Below are positions 46,186 through 56,248 of a DNA stretch of 64,000 nucleotides, one piece after another. The notes beneath the pieces are model-generated. The model made no database searches and was not told the DNA's origin. It was given only the letters and a program-made list of their open reading frames with translations. A program made the position numbers and the translations under genes. Position 1 is the first letter of the stretch, and each line of letters begins with the position of its first letter. This DNA comes from Enoplolaimus lenunculus (Eukaryota > Nematoda > Enoplea > Enoplida > Thoracostomopsidae): NCBI GenBank assembly GCA_030248215.1, contig JASANG010004025.1, forward strand, positions 124,001 to 188,000, written 5' to 3'.

Positions 46186-46414
46186 CCTGGACGGCGTCGA
46201 TCAGTGCTGGACAGCGACGAACAGCGCTGGACAGCGACGAACAGCGCAGGACGGCGACGAACAGCGTTGGACGGCAGCGAACAGCGCTGGACGGCGTCGA
46301 TCAGTGCTGGACGGCGACGAACAGCGCCGGACGGCGGCGAACAGCGCTGGACAGCGACGAACAGCGTTGGACGGCGACGAACAGCGTTGGACGGCTGCGA
46401 ACAGCGCTGGACGG
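46186..46414. repeat. GC-rich 20-bp minisatellite (CGCTGGACGGCGACGAACAG)
   Basis: About 11 units of CGCTGGACGGCGACGAACAG with a variant (GTCGATCAGTGCTGGA) that recurs 100 bases apart, so a five-unit higher-order period exists. It is stop-free in several frames of both strands because 20 is not a multiple of 3 and the unit lacks stops. It stands out by composition from its AT-rich flanks. Confidence 0.92.
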
Positions 46415-46565
46415 ATTTTAAGAACACTTCAATGTTGATTTGAATATTTTAATACTGAGACTTGTGCGTTACAAAAACTTCCCGTAGAATGAATGCAAAT
46501 TGTATCGTGTCAGCACAGAACTAAACGAAGGCGATGTACTTTTTAAATTTTTTCAACCTTCTTTC

Positions 46566-46709
46566 AGCGTACGTCCACCGTTCGTTACCATGCGCTACTG
46601 TCCGTCCGTCACCGTGCGACATCGTACGCCAATTATTTGCGCACGATAGCGTACGGTGACGAACGGTGACGCATGATAACGAACGCCGACGGACGTCACT
46701 TTACGGTGG
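46566..46709. repeat. Family M foldback (GTCCGTCACCGTGCG / complement)
   Basis: The left arm (ACCGTTCGTTACCATGCGCT, GTCCGTCCGTCACCGTGCGA) is mirrored by the right arm (GCGTACGGTGACGAACGGTG, GATAACGAACGCCGACGGAC) around CAATTATTTGCGC. A GC-rich hairpin of about 140 bases. Confidence 0.65.
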
Positions 46710-46711
46710 TA

Positions 46712-46922
46712 CGCTGCTAAAAATGATGAGTCAAATTGATTCGCTCCGAAATAGGCTCTACCGAACTACACAAACTGGAGTCAAGTACGACTCCGCCAGA
46801 GTCAAACGTGCGACTTAGTGAGTCGAATTTGACTCTGGTGGAGTCGAATTTGACTCTCAGTTTGTGTAGTCTCGTAGAGCCTATTTCGGAGAGAGTCCAG
46901 TTGACTCACCATTTTTGCTGTG
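46712..46922. mobile_element. Family C element C7
   Basis: CGCTGCTAAAAATGATGAGT to ACTCACCATTTTTGCTGTG; near-complete palindrome with diverged termini. It directly abuts the family M hairpin. Confidence 0.83.
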
Positions 46923-47277
46923 TCGACGACGCTCCACCCAAACAAAATGCTGATGCAAATCGTGTCAACAATTGCATCCAGCATATGTTTCTCACATTAT
47001 TTTTGACAAGAACGAAATGTGAATATGGTCTAACGATGCTATAGGCGTAGTACCCGAGCTCAAAACCCAAAATATGGGCCGGACCGTAGAAATTTGCCAC
47101 AGCCGAACACTGTACCTATTATACATGAGCCGTTTTAGCCAACACTTTAATGACAAAATATCAAACAAAGCTAAAAAAATTCACGCTTTGTACAAAAGTA
47201 TTGTTAATTTCAACCTGGTTTCAATTAGAGTCTACTGCGTGAGCCAACGTGCAGTAGTGTAAAATTATTACTATTCG

Positions 47278-47458
47278 GACCCATGTATAGAACAGGGCCG
47301 GATCGTTTTCCGGAGGGTCTATAATAGAGTCAATTTAAAGCTTTAGACTAATTTTTTGCTTAGGCTTAGACTTAGGCTTAGGCTAAGGAATAGGCTCATC
47401 CATACGCTTAGGCTTAGGCTTAGGCTTACGCTTAGGAGTATGCTTATACCACTTAAAT
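47278..47458 (+). mobile_element. Family A element A17 (right end lost)
   Basis: GACCCATGTATAGAACAGGG, then TTAGGC arrays and AGTATGCTTATACCACTT. The right inverted repeat is missing. Confidence 0.8.
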
Positions 47459-47806
47459 GTTTTAGACTGGGTTAAGTCCCATTTACACATGCAAGGTTTT
47501 GCCGCAAGAACTCGCAGCTGCAACTGGCACGAAATACTTGCAGCTGCAAGTATTTTCAAAGTAAACTTAGGGGCCAAGCCATGGGTGTTTGCTTAGAGAT
47601 GTACATATTTTGGAGACGGTAAAATTCAAAATAGATGTAATAGAAGTTTTGTCGGCAGAATAAACGAGAAACTATCACAAGAACTTAGAATATTCAACTT
47701 TTATAGTAAACACAATTCCGCCTGCTAATAATCAAAGCCTAAAATATAATTAATTATTTGACTTTACTAATTTCCGTTATTTTACTTCGTCAAATATTGT
47801 CTTGCT

Positions 47807-47997
47807 GGCCAATGTTACTTTAAGGGGCGTAACAGTAGATTAAGCGTATTTCTAAGCCTAAGCCAAAGCCTAAGCGTTGCCAAAAACGCGTTACTAAGCC
47901 TAACCGTAAGCCTAAGCAAAAAAATGTAATCTAGAATCTAAACCTACTCTTTTATAGATCCACCTGAAACCTGGACGACCCTTAATGTAACATGGCC
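47807..47997 (-). mobile_element. Family A element A18
   Basis: GGCCAATGTTACTTTAAGGG to GACCCTTAATGTAACATGGC, with CCTAAG arrays around TTGCCAAAAACGCG. Confidence 0.87.
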
Positions 47998-48739
47998 GTC
48001 TTGCTTATACTGAAAAGCGTAGCTCGGATTCTGTTCCGAAACGTTTCGATGTGTTGCGATTATAGCGAGCGAGAAAATTTTCTTTGACATCAACAGCTTA
48101 TTCTATAGCCTAGACAAGTGCTTTTTGTAGTTTTTAGAAAATTGCGGGGTGTGCATCCTTTTATCCCCCCTCCCCCCTACGCCATTCCTTGCAGTAAAAG
48201 TGCTGGCTTGATCAGCTTAAGCAAAACACAGGAAACGCTATTAAAACGGCGACCAGTAGCAGAAGAATATTTCGTCGAATTTTGCACAAATTGAAAATTA
48301 CTTAGCTAATAATTTTCACGAATTTGCTTTACGCCCAAATTAAGCGAAATTTAATAGATCGGATGGGTTAATGAATGCTTCCGGTCCATTAATGTTTTGC
48401 GTTACCACATGTGAACGACAGAATAGTAATAATTTGTTATTTAAATACTAATTACATATAAAATACATATATATATAATATGTATATAAATATATATACA
48501 TATATACATATATATGTGTGTGTGCATAAATATATATTTGGGATGCATATTATCAAGAATACCCTATTCAGTATATTCTAGCCATTAAGAACCACACCTG
48601 AAAACGCGTTCCGGAACACTTCCGTTTAAGCTAAGCATAAAATTACTGAACTATCCGGTCTTTATAACAACTTCTCATTCCGGTAATTGTATGCGTATGT
48701 GTATATATTTGCATTGTGTACACTTTGGGTGGAGCTATA
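47998..48739. other. Intergenic with ATATA low-complexity tract
   Basis: An AT tract at about 48461-48535 (TATATA and ATACATATAT variants). No gene or family repeat recognised otherwise. Confidence 0.5.
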
Positions 48740-48890
48740 CTTTAAATGACGTCCGACGCTGTCCGTTACTGACTGGCGCTGGTGAGCTTCACCGTACGTC
48801 TCAGTGCGGTATTCTGTGAGTATTGCTTACGGACGATACAGCATGGAGACAGACGGCACCGCACTACAAGTATACTACCACCCTTACAGG
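48740..48890. repeat. Family M-like repeat
   Basis: GACGTCCGACGCTGTCCGTT, CTTCACCGTACGTCTCAGTG and GACAGACGGCACCGCAC resemble the M hairpin at 46566 and the patch at 2450. Less symmetric. Confidence 0.45.
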
Positions 48891-49011
48891 ACACACCATA
48901 TATACACCGGCAGTTAATTGCAAAAGGATATCACACAAAGTTAATGGTCAGTGGCTGATCCAAGATCATAACGGGGCCAGCTATTCAGCCCCGTCTGAGT
49001 AGAAAACATTA

Positions 49012-49256
49012 CACGCAAAAAAGTATTTCGGAATTTATTCAGAAAAGTATTTTCTGTGGCAAATCTGAAAAGTTTTGCTGATAAAAAGATAATTTTTTTA
49101 AAAATAACTGGAAAACGTTTATTTTCAGACTTTGGTTCAAAAGTTTTTTTGAAAACATATCTGTTATAACAGAATACTTTTCAAGCGCGCCTTACTAATC
49201 ATATTTCTTAAATGTAAGAAATTTTTTCTAAAATATCAGAAATATTATTTTTAGTG
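49012..49256. mobile_element. Family G element G2
   Basis: CACGCAAAAAAGTATTTCGG to CAGAAATATTATTTTTAGTG, TA on both sides. The inverted orientation of G1 with the same CTGTTATAACAG core. Confidence 0.75.
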
Positions 49257-49640
49257 TAGCTCCGAAAATTATAGCTTGTTGGGATTTTAAAAATGTAAAA
49301 TTCAAAATGTTGAGCTTGATTCATTATCGTCAGCGTAGGATTTCTCACATTTCAGCGGTCAGATTACGCCGCAAAAACGTCGCCGCTTCCGAAAAAATAT
49401 TTGATCCTCCGGTAGATTAAGAATTTAAATATTTAAAATTTAAATTTCAAAATACTACACGATTTCAGTAACGGTATTGTACTGTCAAGGCAGAGTAGCG
49501 AAAAATTCTATTTTCACTTGCAATCAAATTTGGTTCGACGACTCGTTTTCAGGAGTCTACGGAGCTTACATGGATCATATGCAGCCGATATGATGTTGAA
49601 CGTTTTGAGGTTTAGGTTTAGGTTTGCGCTTAATTCACGG

Positions 49641-49866
49641 TCAGTAGCGGATCCACAGAAGAGGAAGGTCCCTTCTACCTTACAATTTTTTTCTCTCACT
49701 AATTTTTTGTAAAAAATGATAAGGTCCCTTTTACGTTACAATATTTCCCCTCACAAAATAATTTTTGTGAGAAACCGACAAAATTGCGATACAGTAACAA
49801 TTGCGTTTCATAACATTTGCCTGCCAGACGCCCCACCCGTTCAGAAATTTGTGGATCCGCGTCTGG
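49641..49866. mobile_element. Family H (hAT-like) element H3
   Basis: CAGTAGCGGATCCACAGAAG to TTGTGGATCCGCGTCTGG. The body has AAATGATAAGGTCCCTTTTA. Confidence 0.75.
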
Positions 49867-50150
49867 CCAGACCACGATACACGGTGAATACGTGCACGAA
49901 AATTGAAAAAATTAGTAGGGCGTGTGAAAGCATTTCAACAAAACGTTCAGTATAAAGGTATATGTAGTTGTTAGAATTAGCTTTACAAAACGAGCATTTT
50001 CAACAATTTCACCTGCGCGTACCTTGCGTGACGTCAAACCCACCGTGAGCAGATAGCTAGTTTAAGGTCCTTGGAATCATATTTGACAACCGAAAACTTG
50101 TGCTTCTTATTTAGAATTCAAAATATCGCTGGTGTTTTAAAAAGCGTTTA
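49867..50150. other. Intergenic, nothing recognised
   Basis: About 280 bases without recognised content. Confidence 0.35.
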
Positions 50151-50401
50151 CACTGTAACTTCCAATGAGGTGATTTAATCAATTCAACTAGCGAGTTGGT
50201 TATTTCTGAGTTAATAACAGTAAACTTTAACTCAGTCTGAGTTGAGTTCATTCTCACTCTGAGTTCAGTTAACTGTGGGTGGGTTGGTTATTTAACTCAG
50301 AATGAAGTGAATCAACTCAAAATCTTGAGTTCTGATAGGCCACACTCAGACAGTGATTCAACTCGTTCTGAGTTAAAATCAACTCCCTGAAATTTACAGT
50401 G
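50151..50401. mobile_element. Family B element B14
   Basis: CACTGTAACTTCCAATGAGG to CCTGAAATTTACAGTG, TA on both sides. Confidence 0.87.
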
Positions 50402-50431
50402 TATATTGATGCTACAATAGCGTTTAGTCAC

Positions 50432-50558
50432 CCGGAATCAACTGAACTTAGAATGGGAATCAACTCAACTCTGAGTGAGTTAAACTTTACTGTTATTAAC
50501 ACAGAAATAAGTAACTTTCCAGCTGGGTTGATTAATCAACTCATTGCAATTTACAGTG
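50432..50558. mobile_element. Family B half-element B15
   Basis: Only the right half of a B copy: CACCCGGAATCAACTGAACT through CATTGCAATTTACAGTG. It lies 30 bases after B14, so it may derive from a tandem B pair. Confidence 0.75.
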
Positions 50559-50835
50559 CAGTATTGATTGGATAGAATTCAGCAGTCCCTTGCTTAACAT
50601 TACTGTATTTTTTCAAAGCTAATAAGCCTATAAAAGTTAAGCTTATAATTCTAAGTCAAAAATTACTCCAAAGTTTAAGTTTGACAGTTTATTTCATTAT
50701 TTCCGTCATCTGTAGAATAGCTGAAAATAGGCGGGCGGGAAATATTGCTACTTACATCTCGACATTCTAAGAACGGTTGTCTTTGCAACAAAATTTGAAT
50801 GAAGAGCTAAAAATTAATAAAATTCAAATTAAACA

Positions 50836-51007
50836 CACTGTAAATTGCAATGAGTTGATGAATTAACTCAAAGAGAGAATTAGTTATTTCTGATTATTGT
50901 TGAGTTAATAACAGTAAATATTAACTCACTCTGAGCTGATTTAATTTCGGGTGAGTTGATCGATTAACTCAGAACGAGTTGAATCAATTCAGTGGTCTGA
51001 GTTCTAG
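50836..51007. mobile_element. Family B element B16 (truncated)
   Basis: CACTGTAAATTGCAATGAGT through TTCAGTGGTCTGAGTTCTAG. The second arm is lost. Confidence 0.8.
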
Positions 51008-51052
51008 CTTTTTTTTACGTGAGGTCATGAACACCCGAAATGACCCGTTATC

Positions 51053-51466
51053 GGGCCCATAGGTAACGGCGTGCCAACGAGGTTGTCCCCCTTGGAAAAA
51101 TTTTGCCCCGCCCCTAGAAAATTATCAACCCTGCTTGGAAGACTCAACGAAAATTCTTGTATGCTCCTCCTGAAAATTTGTACACAGTAAACTTCAGTGA
51201 GTTGATTTTAACTCAGAACGAGTTGAATCATTCAGTCTGAGTTACGACTATCTGAACTCAGAAATTTTAGTTGATTCAATTCGTTCTGAGTTAATTAATC
51301 AACTCACCCAGAGTCAACTCAACTCAGAGTGAGAATCATCTCAGCTCAGAGTGAGTTAATGTTTACCGATATTAATTCAGAAATAACCGACTCGCTAGCT
51401 GAATTGATTAATCAATTCAATGGTATTTACAGTGTAGCCCCCTGGCAAGGTAAGCTGGCTACGAGC
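51053..51466. mobile_element. Family F element F5, split by family B copy B17
   Basis: The left part GGGCCCATAGGTAACGGCGT to CCTGAAAATTTG and the right part GCCCCCTGGCAAGGTAAGCT to GGCTACGAGCG match F1 (16989-17129) with B17 removed. F1 shows the unoccupied site (AATTTTTTAGCCCCC), proving that B17 inserted into a TA. Confidence 0.8.
51183..51434. mobile_element. Family B element B17, nested in F5
   Basis: CACAGTAAACTTCAGTGAGT to CAATGGTATTTACAGTG with TA at 51181-51182 and 51435-51436. Confidence 0.9.
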
Positions 51467-51755
51467 GTGCAGGCAAATATATCGTTTGCACAGCGGTTAA
51501 AAACCAGGTAACCCCTTTAAAAGTTCAAACCTACTGCTGCTATTGAACAAAACTGACACCTGCTCTTGTGTACAATGAAAATTTCAAAATACCCAACATA
51601 ATAAAATGAAATAAAGTAGGCATAAATAAGTAAAAAAAACACTAAAAATTCATTTTTTCTAACCACTTTCACCGCTGTACGTTTTTCGGTTTCGCAGCCT
51701 TAATATTCAGCATTGTCCAACTCCATCGAAACTGGCTACGAACCGGTCAACATTG

Positions 51756-51946
51756 GGCAGATCCAATCCAGGGGTACACTCCGGCGTGGCCCCACCCACC
51801 CAAAAGCAATCAAGCCAATACTTTGGATCAAGGGTCAGCTCGAAAATTGCGTTCAATTTGTACCCTTGTTTCGCTCGTGAATTTTAGTTCAGCTTTTATT
51901 CTCTCTGCGAACATCCCCTTTTGAGCAATTTTTGGATCCACCACTG
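51756..51946. mobile_element. Family H-like element H4 (diverged)
   Basis: GGGCAGATCCAATCCAGGGG to ATTTTTGGATCCACCACTG. The termini resemble H; the body differs. Confidence 0.5.
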
Positions 51947-52700
51947 CCGGTAAACACAGGCATGTCACACGGGGCCCTTAAACCCATGAGTTTATAAGGT
52001 TCTTCGCCGCATATAAAGTGAACTTTTCTTGGGACCAAGGGGCTGGGGGGGGGCACAACTTAAATTAAATAACCAGAGCGGTGTCTAAAAAGGAATAATA
52101 TCGCTACGTCACTATATATACAAACTGGTCGTTCACATGTGAGTCCCATATGTAGAACACAGACTATACAGGCATTAGGTACTTGGAAAAATGTGGCGAA
52201 CCTTGTACGACCGCGTAATAGACTGTAGGTAGCACCAACTTAATAGCGGCTTGATTTCATTCTGAAAGGGTATTAAACATTACAGATTGAACTTTGTAGC
52301 AAATGTTTCTGAAATAAATAATTATTTACTCATAAGACGTCGATTGGTTAATTCCACAACCTCTCAAAGTGTCAATTTTTTCCATTTTTAGACAATTTTG
52401 ACCCGTACAGTATACCCTGTTTATTGTAAAATGTTCACGGCCATGGTAGGAACACCTTTGGTTTGTGTGTGTGTTTGGCTTGAATATATAAATAATAACA
52501 GGCGTAGTCGCCCTCTTGGGAGCGATAAGAACGAGGTCACGGCATCTCAGACCACGAAAAATTGAAATTGTGAACTTACAGCTAAATGTGTTGGAATTCT
52601 GAAGAATTTAAAATCTACTTTGATGAGATTGAAAATTCACAAATTTAAAGAAGATAATGCACATTAATAGCGATGTTTATATAGCATTCATAACATTTTT
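51947..52700. other. Intergenic, nothing recognised
   Basis: About 750 bases with no gene or family repeat recognised. Confidence 0.4.
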
Positions 52701-52895
52701 GGCCCATGTTACTTTAACCGGGGCGTACAGGTTTTTCGCGGGTCTATAAAAGAGTAGGTTTAGATTCACGATTACATTTTTTTCGCTTAGGCTTAGGCTT
52801 AGACATAGAAACTCGTTTTTGGCAACGCTTAGGCTTTGGCTTAGGCTTAGGAATACGTTTATTCTACTGTTACGCCCCTTAAAGTAACATTGGCC
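52701..52895 (+). mobile_element. Family A element A19
   Basis: GGCCCATGTTACTTTAACCG to CGCCCCTTAAAGTAACATTG. TTAGGC arrays are split by GTTTTTGGCAACG. The mirror orientation of A6, A13 and A18; the best-preserved ends. Confidence 0.88.
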
Positions 52896-53143
52896 ACACT
52901 TTTAGTTATCTCTTACCTTAGTATAAAGATAACTTAAGCGAAAGGTTATTGGCGAGTTGAATGTCAAGGGAGTTTAAAGTCCGTACCAGGAAAGGGACAA
53001 CGTGTCTCCACACCTCTTTGGTAAAGTTTTGGGTTCCCCCGCGAAAAGTTTTGGACAGAGTGGTAACTTATCGAAAATTGTCCACAACTACCTGTGTGTG
53101 TATTTACCACTTTCAACATGTCGCAATAGCTGTAAACCTGGTG
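52896..53143. other. Intergenic, nothing recognised
   Basis: About 250 bases without recognised content. Confidence 0.35.
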
Positions 53144-53420
53144 TACACACAAAATAAATTGTCTTGTAATTCAAGAAAAATTGTCTGAAATTTACGACAA
53201 TTATGTCTTTAATACAGAAGCTCGGCATATATGTGTTGAAGTCAATACTTATATTTCGTAAATTATTCAGAAATAGTGGTCTCAAATTTTTCACTCTTAA
53301 ATGTTTTTCAATTTAAGATGTTCTTTTAGGAACGATTAAGAAAAACATTTCTAAAATATAAGACAAATATTTCTGAAATATAAGACAAATATGTCTGACA
53401 TAAAACACAGAAAATTGCCA
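53144..53420. repeat. Possible family G relative
   Basis: Starts TACACACAAAATAAATTGTC and contains iterated AAATATAAGACAAATATGTC, TTCTAAAATATAAG and GTCTGAAATTTACG, reminiscent of family G. No second terminus identified. Confidence 0.35.
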
Positions 53421-54156
53421 TGGAAACCAACTCCAAAAGTGGGAGTTAAAGTTCAACCCAATACCCTAATTTTACAAGCTAAGACACGTCAAGGACGCAA
53501 ACTTAGATTGAGGGGAGCCTGAGCTCAACCCGAAATATGTTTGAAATTCTATTATTTATATACTCTTTGAAGAATATAAACAAAGCAAATTTTTTACATA
53601 CATAAAAATAAAATTAATTCTTGAAAAAAAAGACAATTGAAAGAAAGAAATTTGTGTCTTATAAATTGGCAATAGCAGTTTCTTGAATATAAGTTTTACC
53701 GTTTCCCACATAGAGTATACTAATAGCAACAAGTGCAAATTGTAAACGCGCTATACGTACGCATCATGTTTGCAACTGGCACACGCATGTGCTGTATTTT
53801 CATGGGACGTACGAGTTTCATCAGGCACCAGAGTGTCAAGCTCCTATAGCTGAATGATGATGGTATTATGCCGAAAAAAACGATTATTTGCTCAAAAATA
53901 TCTGTATACTGTTTATTACTTAATTTCAATAAAACTGGTTTTGTTTACTAAACCGTTTCGGCCTAATGGGTGTGAAAGACCACTAAAAATTTTGCATCGT
54001 TGCCGAAATATTGAACACCCGGCCTCTTCTACGTTCCTTAAGCCTATACGCTTGCAATTTCAACTTTAATATCGCCACATTGAAATGAAATATGAGCATT
54101 TTGAAAATTATGAAAACATTAAAAATTGTACACTCGCCTTTACTGTTGAGGCTTAA
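53421..54156. other. Intergenic with a family I scrap
   Basis: GTGTCAAGCTCCTATAGCTG at about 53835-53854 matches the tRNA-like part of family I without its ends. No gene recognised. Confidence 0.4.
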
Positions 54157-54419
54157 CCTTTTCTCACATGAATATTTGCAATTTCACATTAGATGTAATT
54201 TCAAGGTGCGATTCGAACCCCAGTCTCACGGGTGGGAGGCATTTATGATGACCACTGAGCTATAGGAGCTTGACGCTCGAGCTCGAGGGGGCTCTCACGT
54301 CTTGTCGAGATTTAACACTGTGCATATATGTTAAAAATGTTAAACGCTGCTCACAGAGTGTGTATTGCTCGTACATTATTGTATTTAGTTGCTCATAGTA
54401 TACTCTATGAGTAAAAAGG
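54157..54419 (-). mobile_element. Family I element I2 (TTAA-flanked, tRNA-like interior)
   Basis: TTAA lies at both sides (54153-54156, 54420-54423). Ends are CCTTTTCTCACATGAATATT and CTCTATGAGTAAAAAGG. On the minus strand the interior reads GCTCCTATAGCTCAGTGGTC (A-box-like) and, about 40 bases on, GGGGTTCGAATCGCACC (a near-perfect B-box). Confidence 0.8.
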
Positions 54420-54423
54420 TTAA

Positions 54424-55045
54424 TCTATAACTGTATACTTAAACGCTAAGAATTAAATAACAAAACAATTTTGTAATGTTCATAAGAATAAACAAACTTT
54501 GCCTTATTTTGAACCAAAATAGCTACGTGTGCTTATGTATGGTGTAGCGGATTGACCAAAAAATATAATAACCAAAACCGTCGAAACATATACAAAAACC
54601 TGGTTTGTCGTTAGCTTGTTTTCACAATACTCACATTCGTTGAGCATATACAAAAAGGGGACAACAGGTATACGAACCCTGAGTACATTTTTTGAAAAAA
54701 AGCGAGAAAAATTCGCGTTGCTGGTGTAAAATATTTTCGGTTGCTGCGCTCGCTTGTTAAGTACCATAAAGGTATGCCGTTCCGAAGAAAAACCTGGTTC
54801 TGCACCTGATTGTCTGTCGTCTCTCTCTTTCGTTCTCTGTCTCTCTGTGTTTTTTCCTTTCTGGTTATTTTGAACTCTAAAACTTTGTCAATAACCCTTT
54901 TAGTCGTTTGCCATCGAAAGAGAGAAAGGTACAAAACGGGGTTGTTGTTGAAACCGGTTTGTTTTGATATATTGTTCCAAGGGTCACACACCTCAGCACG
55001 TCTGAGACAGGTAGCGGTAGCCACAAATATGGATTGCTTAGGGAC
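54424..55045. other. Intergenic, CT-rich patch
   Basis: CTCTCTC-rich stretches near 54820-54850. A 137-codon minus ORF spans it, but its middle is this low-complexity patch and I see no family. No repeat of the lettered families. Confidence 0.35.
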
Positions 55046-55216
55046 CAGTGGCGGATCCAGGATCTCAAAATGGGGGGAACCAAAATTTCACAGGTAATAA
55101 ACTTATTTTTGACCCACACACAAACCACGGACTATTGACACAAAATTGCTATATAATTTTTGTCGAGATGCTGTTGGGGGGCACTGCCGGGGTGCCCCCC
55201 CATGGATCCGCCATTG
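55046..55216. mobile_element. Family H (hAT-like) element H5 with 8-bp flanking repeat
   Basis: CAGTGGCGGATCCAGGATCT to CCATGGATCCGCCATTG, flanked by TTAGGGAC (55038-55045) and TTAGGGAT (55217-55224), 7 of 8 identical. This end type (CAGTGGCGGATC) is widespread in animal hAT elements. Confidence 0.85.
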
Positions 55217-55224
55217 TTAGGGAT

Positions 55225-55488
55225 GGTACTGGAACACGACTAAACTATTGGTTATTAATTGATAAATTGCCAACAGGTAATTAATTTCAGTTCTTCTACT
55301 GAGAGAAACAGAATTTGTATTTGGCCCCGATCTCATGGTCTACTTTAAAGAACGCCCTGGCCTGAGCCAGTAGAAAATACAGTAGCAGCATGCTACGCTA
55401 CTATGCGCACCTTTTGTTTGTATATAAAATAGGGTGGTTTTGTTTCATTGAGATTCTTTATAAAAAAAAAATAGCGGTATTTAAATAT

Positions 55489-55489
<1 letters not shown>
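55225..55489. other. Intergenic, nothing recognised
   Basis: About 265 bases without recognised content. Confidence 0.35.
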
Positions 55490-55542
<53 letters not shown>

Positions 55543-55571
55543 GAAAAAACATAACATATATATATATATAT
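55490..55571. repeat. (TA)n microsatellite
   Basis: TA runs with two short interruptions (TTTATATAGAAAAAACATAACA). They adjoin the left end of D4. Confidence 0.9.
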
Positions 55572-56188
55572 TATGTAATGACCCAAACAAAGAGGGGTAA
55601 TAATGGGAAAGCCCCCATTTTAAGTCCAAGCAATACACTGCAAATTCCAGTGCGATGAATTATCAACTCATAGAGAATTAGTTATTTCTGGTTATTCCAA
55701 AGCTAATAACAGTAAATGTTAACTCCCTCTGAGCGGATTTAATTGCGTGTGAGTTGATTAGTTAACTCTGGTTGAGTTTAATCAATTCAGAATTCTGAAT
55801 CCTGAAATACCTAATTCAGAGCTCACGCTTCTGAGTGGATTCAACTATAATTGTGAGTTAAAATCAACTCATTTGAGTTAACAGGGTAAGAGTCTATATC
55901 CATAATAGAGTCCGTTAGTGGATAGAGTCCATAAGTCCTAAATCGCGTCCATAAAGAGACAATAGCAGAGAATCGATTACATTCCAACCTGTATAAATTT
56001 TACTGAATTGAGAAGAAAGATTATCGGACTTCGCAGTCTACAGGAACGTTTCTGAGTTAATCAGTTCTGCCTAAAACAAAAAATATAAAAATAAGGGTGT
56101 TTTGGTCCAACTGACATGGTATAAATTAAAAATAAATCAAAGTACGTAATCCGAATAACAGGGGGAACGCTCTGGAAAGGTAAAATAT
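55572..56188. mobile_element. Family D element D4, split by B18
   Basis: The left end TGTAATGACCCAAACAAAGA is diverged. The body AAGCCCCCATTTTAAGTCCA resumes after B18 as GAGTCTATATCCATAATAGA. The right part GTAATCCGAATAACAGGGGG ends against a TA tract, so the right terminus is lost. Confidence 0.7.
55636..55887. mobile_element. Family B element B18, nested in D4
   Basis: CACTGCAAATTCCAGTGCGA to ACTCATTTGAGTTAACAGGG with TA on each side. The right terminus is mutated. Confidence 0.8.
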
Positions 56189-56248
56189 ATATCATATATA
56201 TGTATATATAAATATATATATATTTATATACATATATATAAATGTATA
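56186..56248. repeat. ATATA low-complexity tract
   Basis: Imperfect TATATA with TGTATATA and AAATATATA variants. Confidence 0.85.

Noticed and set aside
46022-46443. Four overlapping ORFs of 93-138 codons
   Set aside because: All derive from the 20-bp GC-rich minisatellite, which lacks stops in several frames of both strands. Kept only as a finding.
54611-55024. 137-codon minus ORF
   Set aside because: It runs through a CT-rich low-complexity patch; no domain recognised and no splice context.
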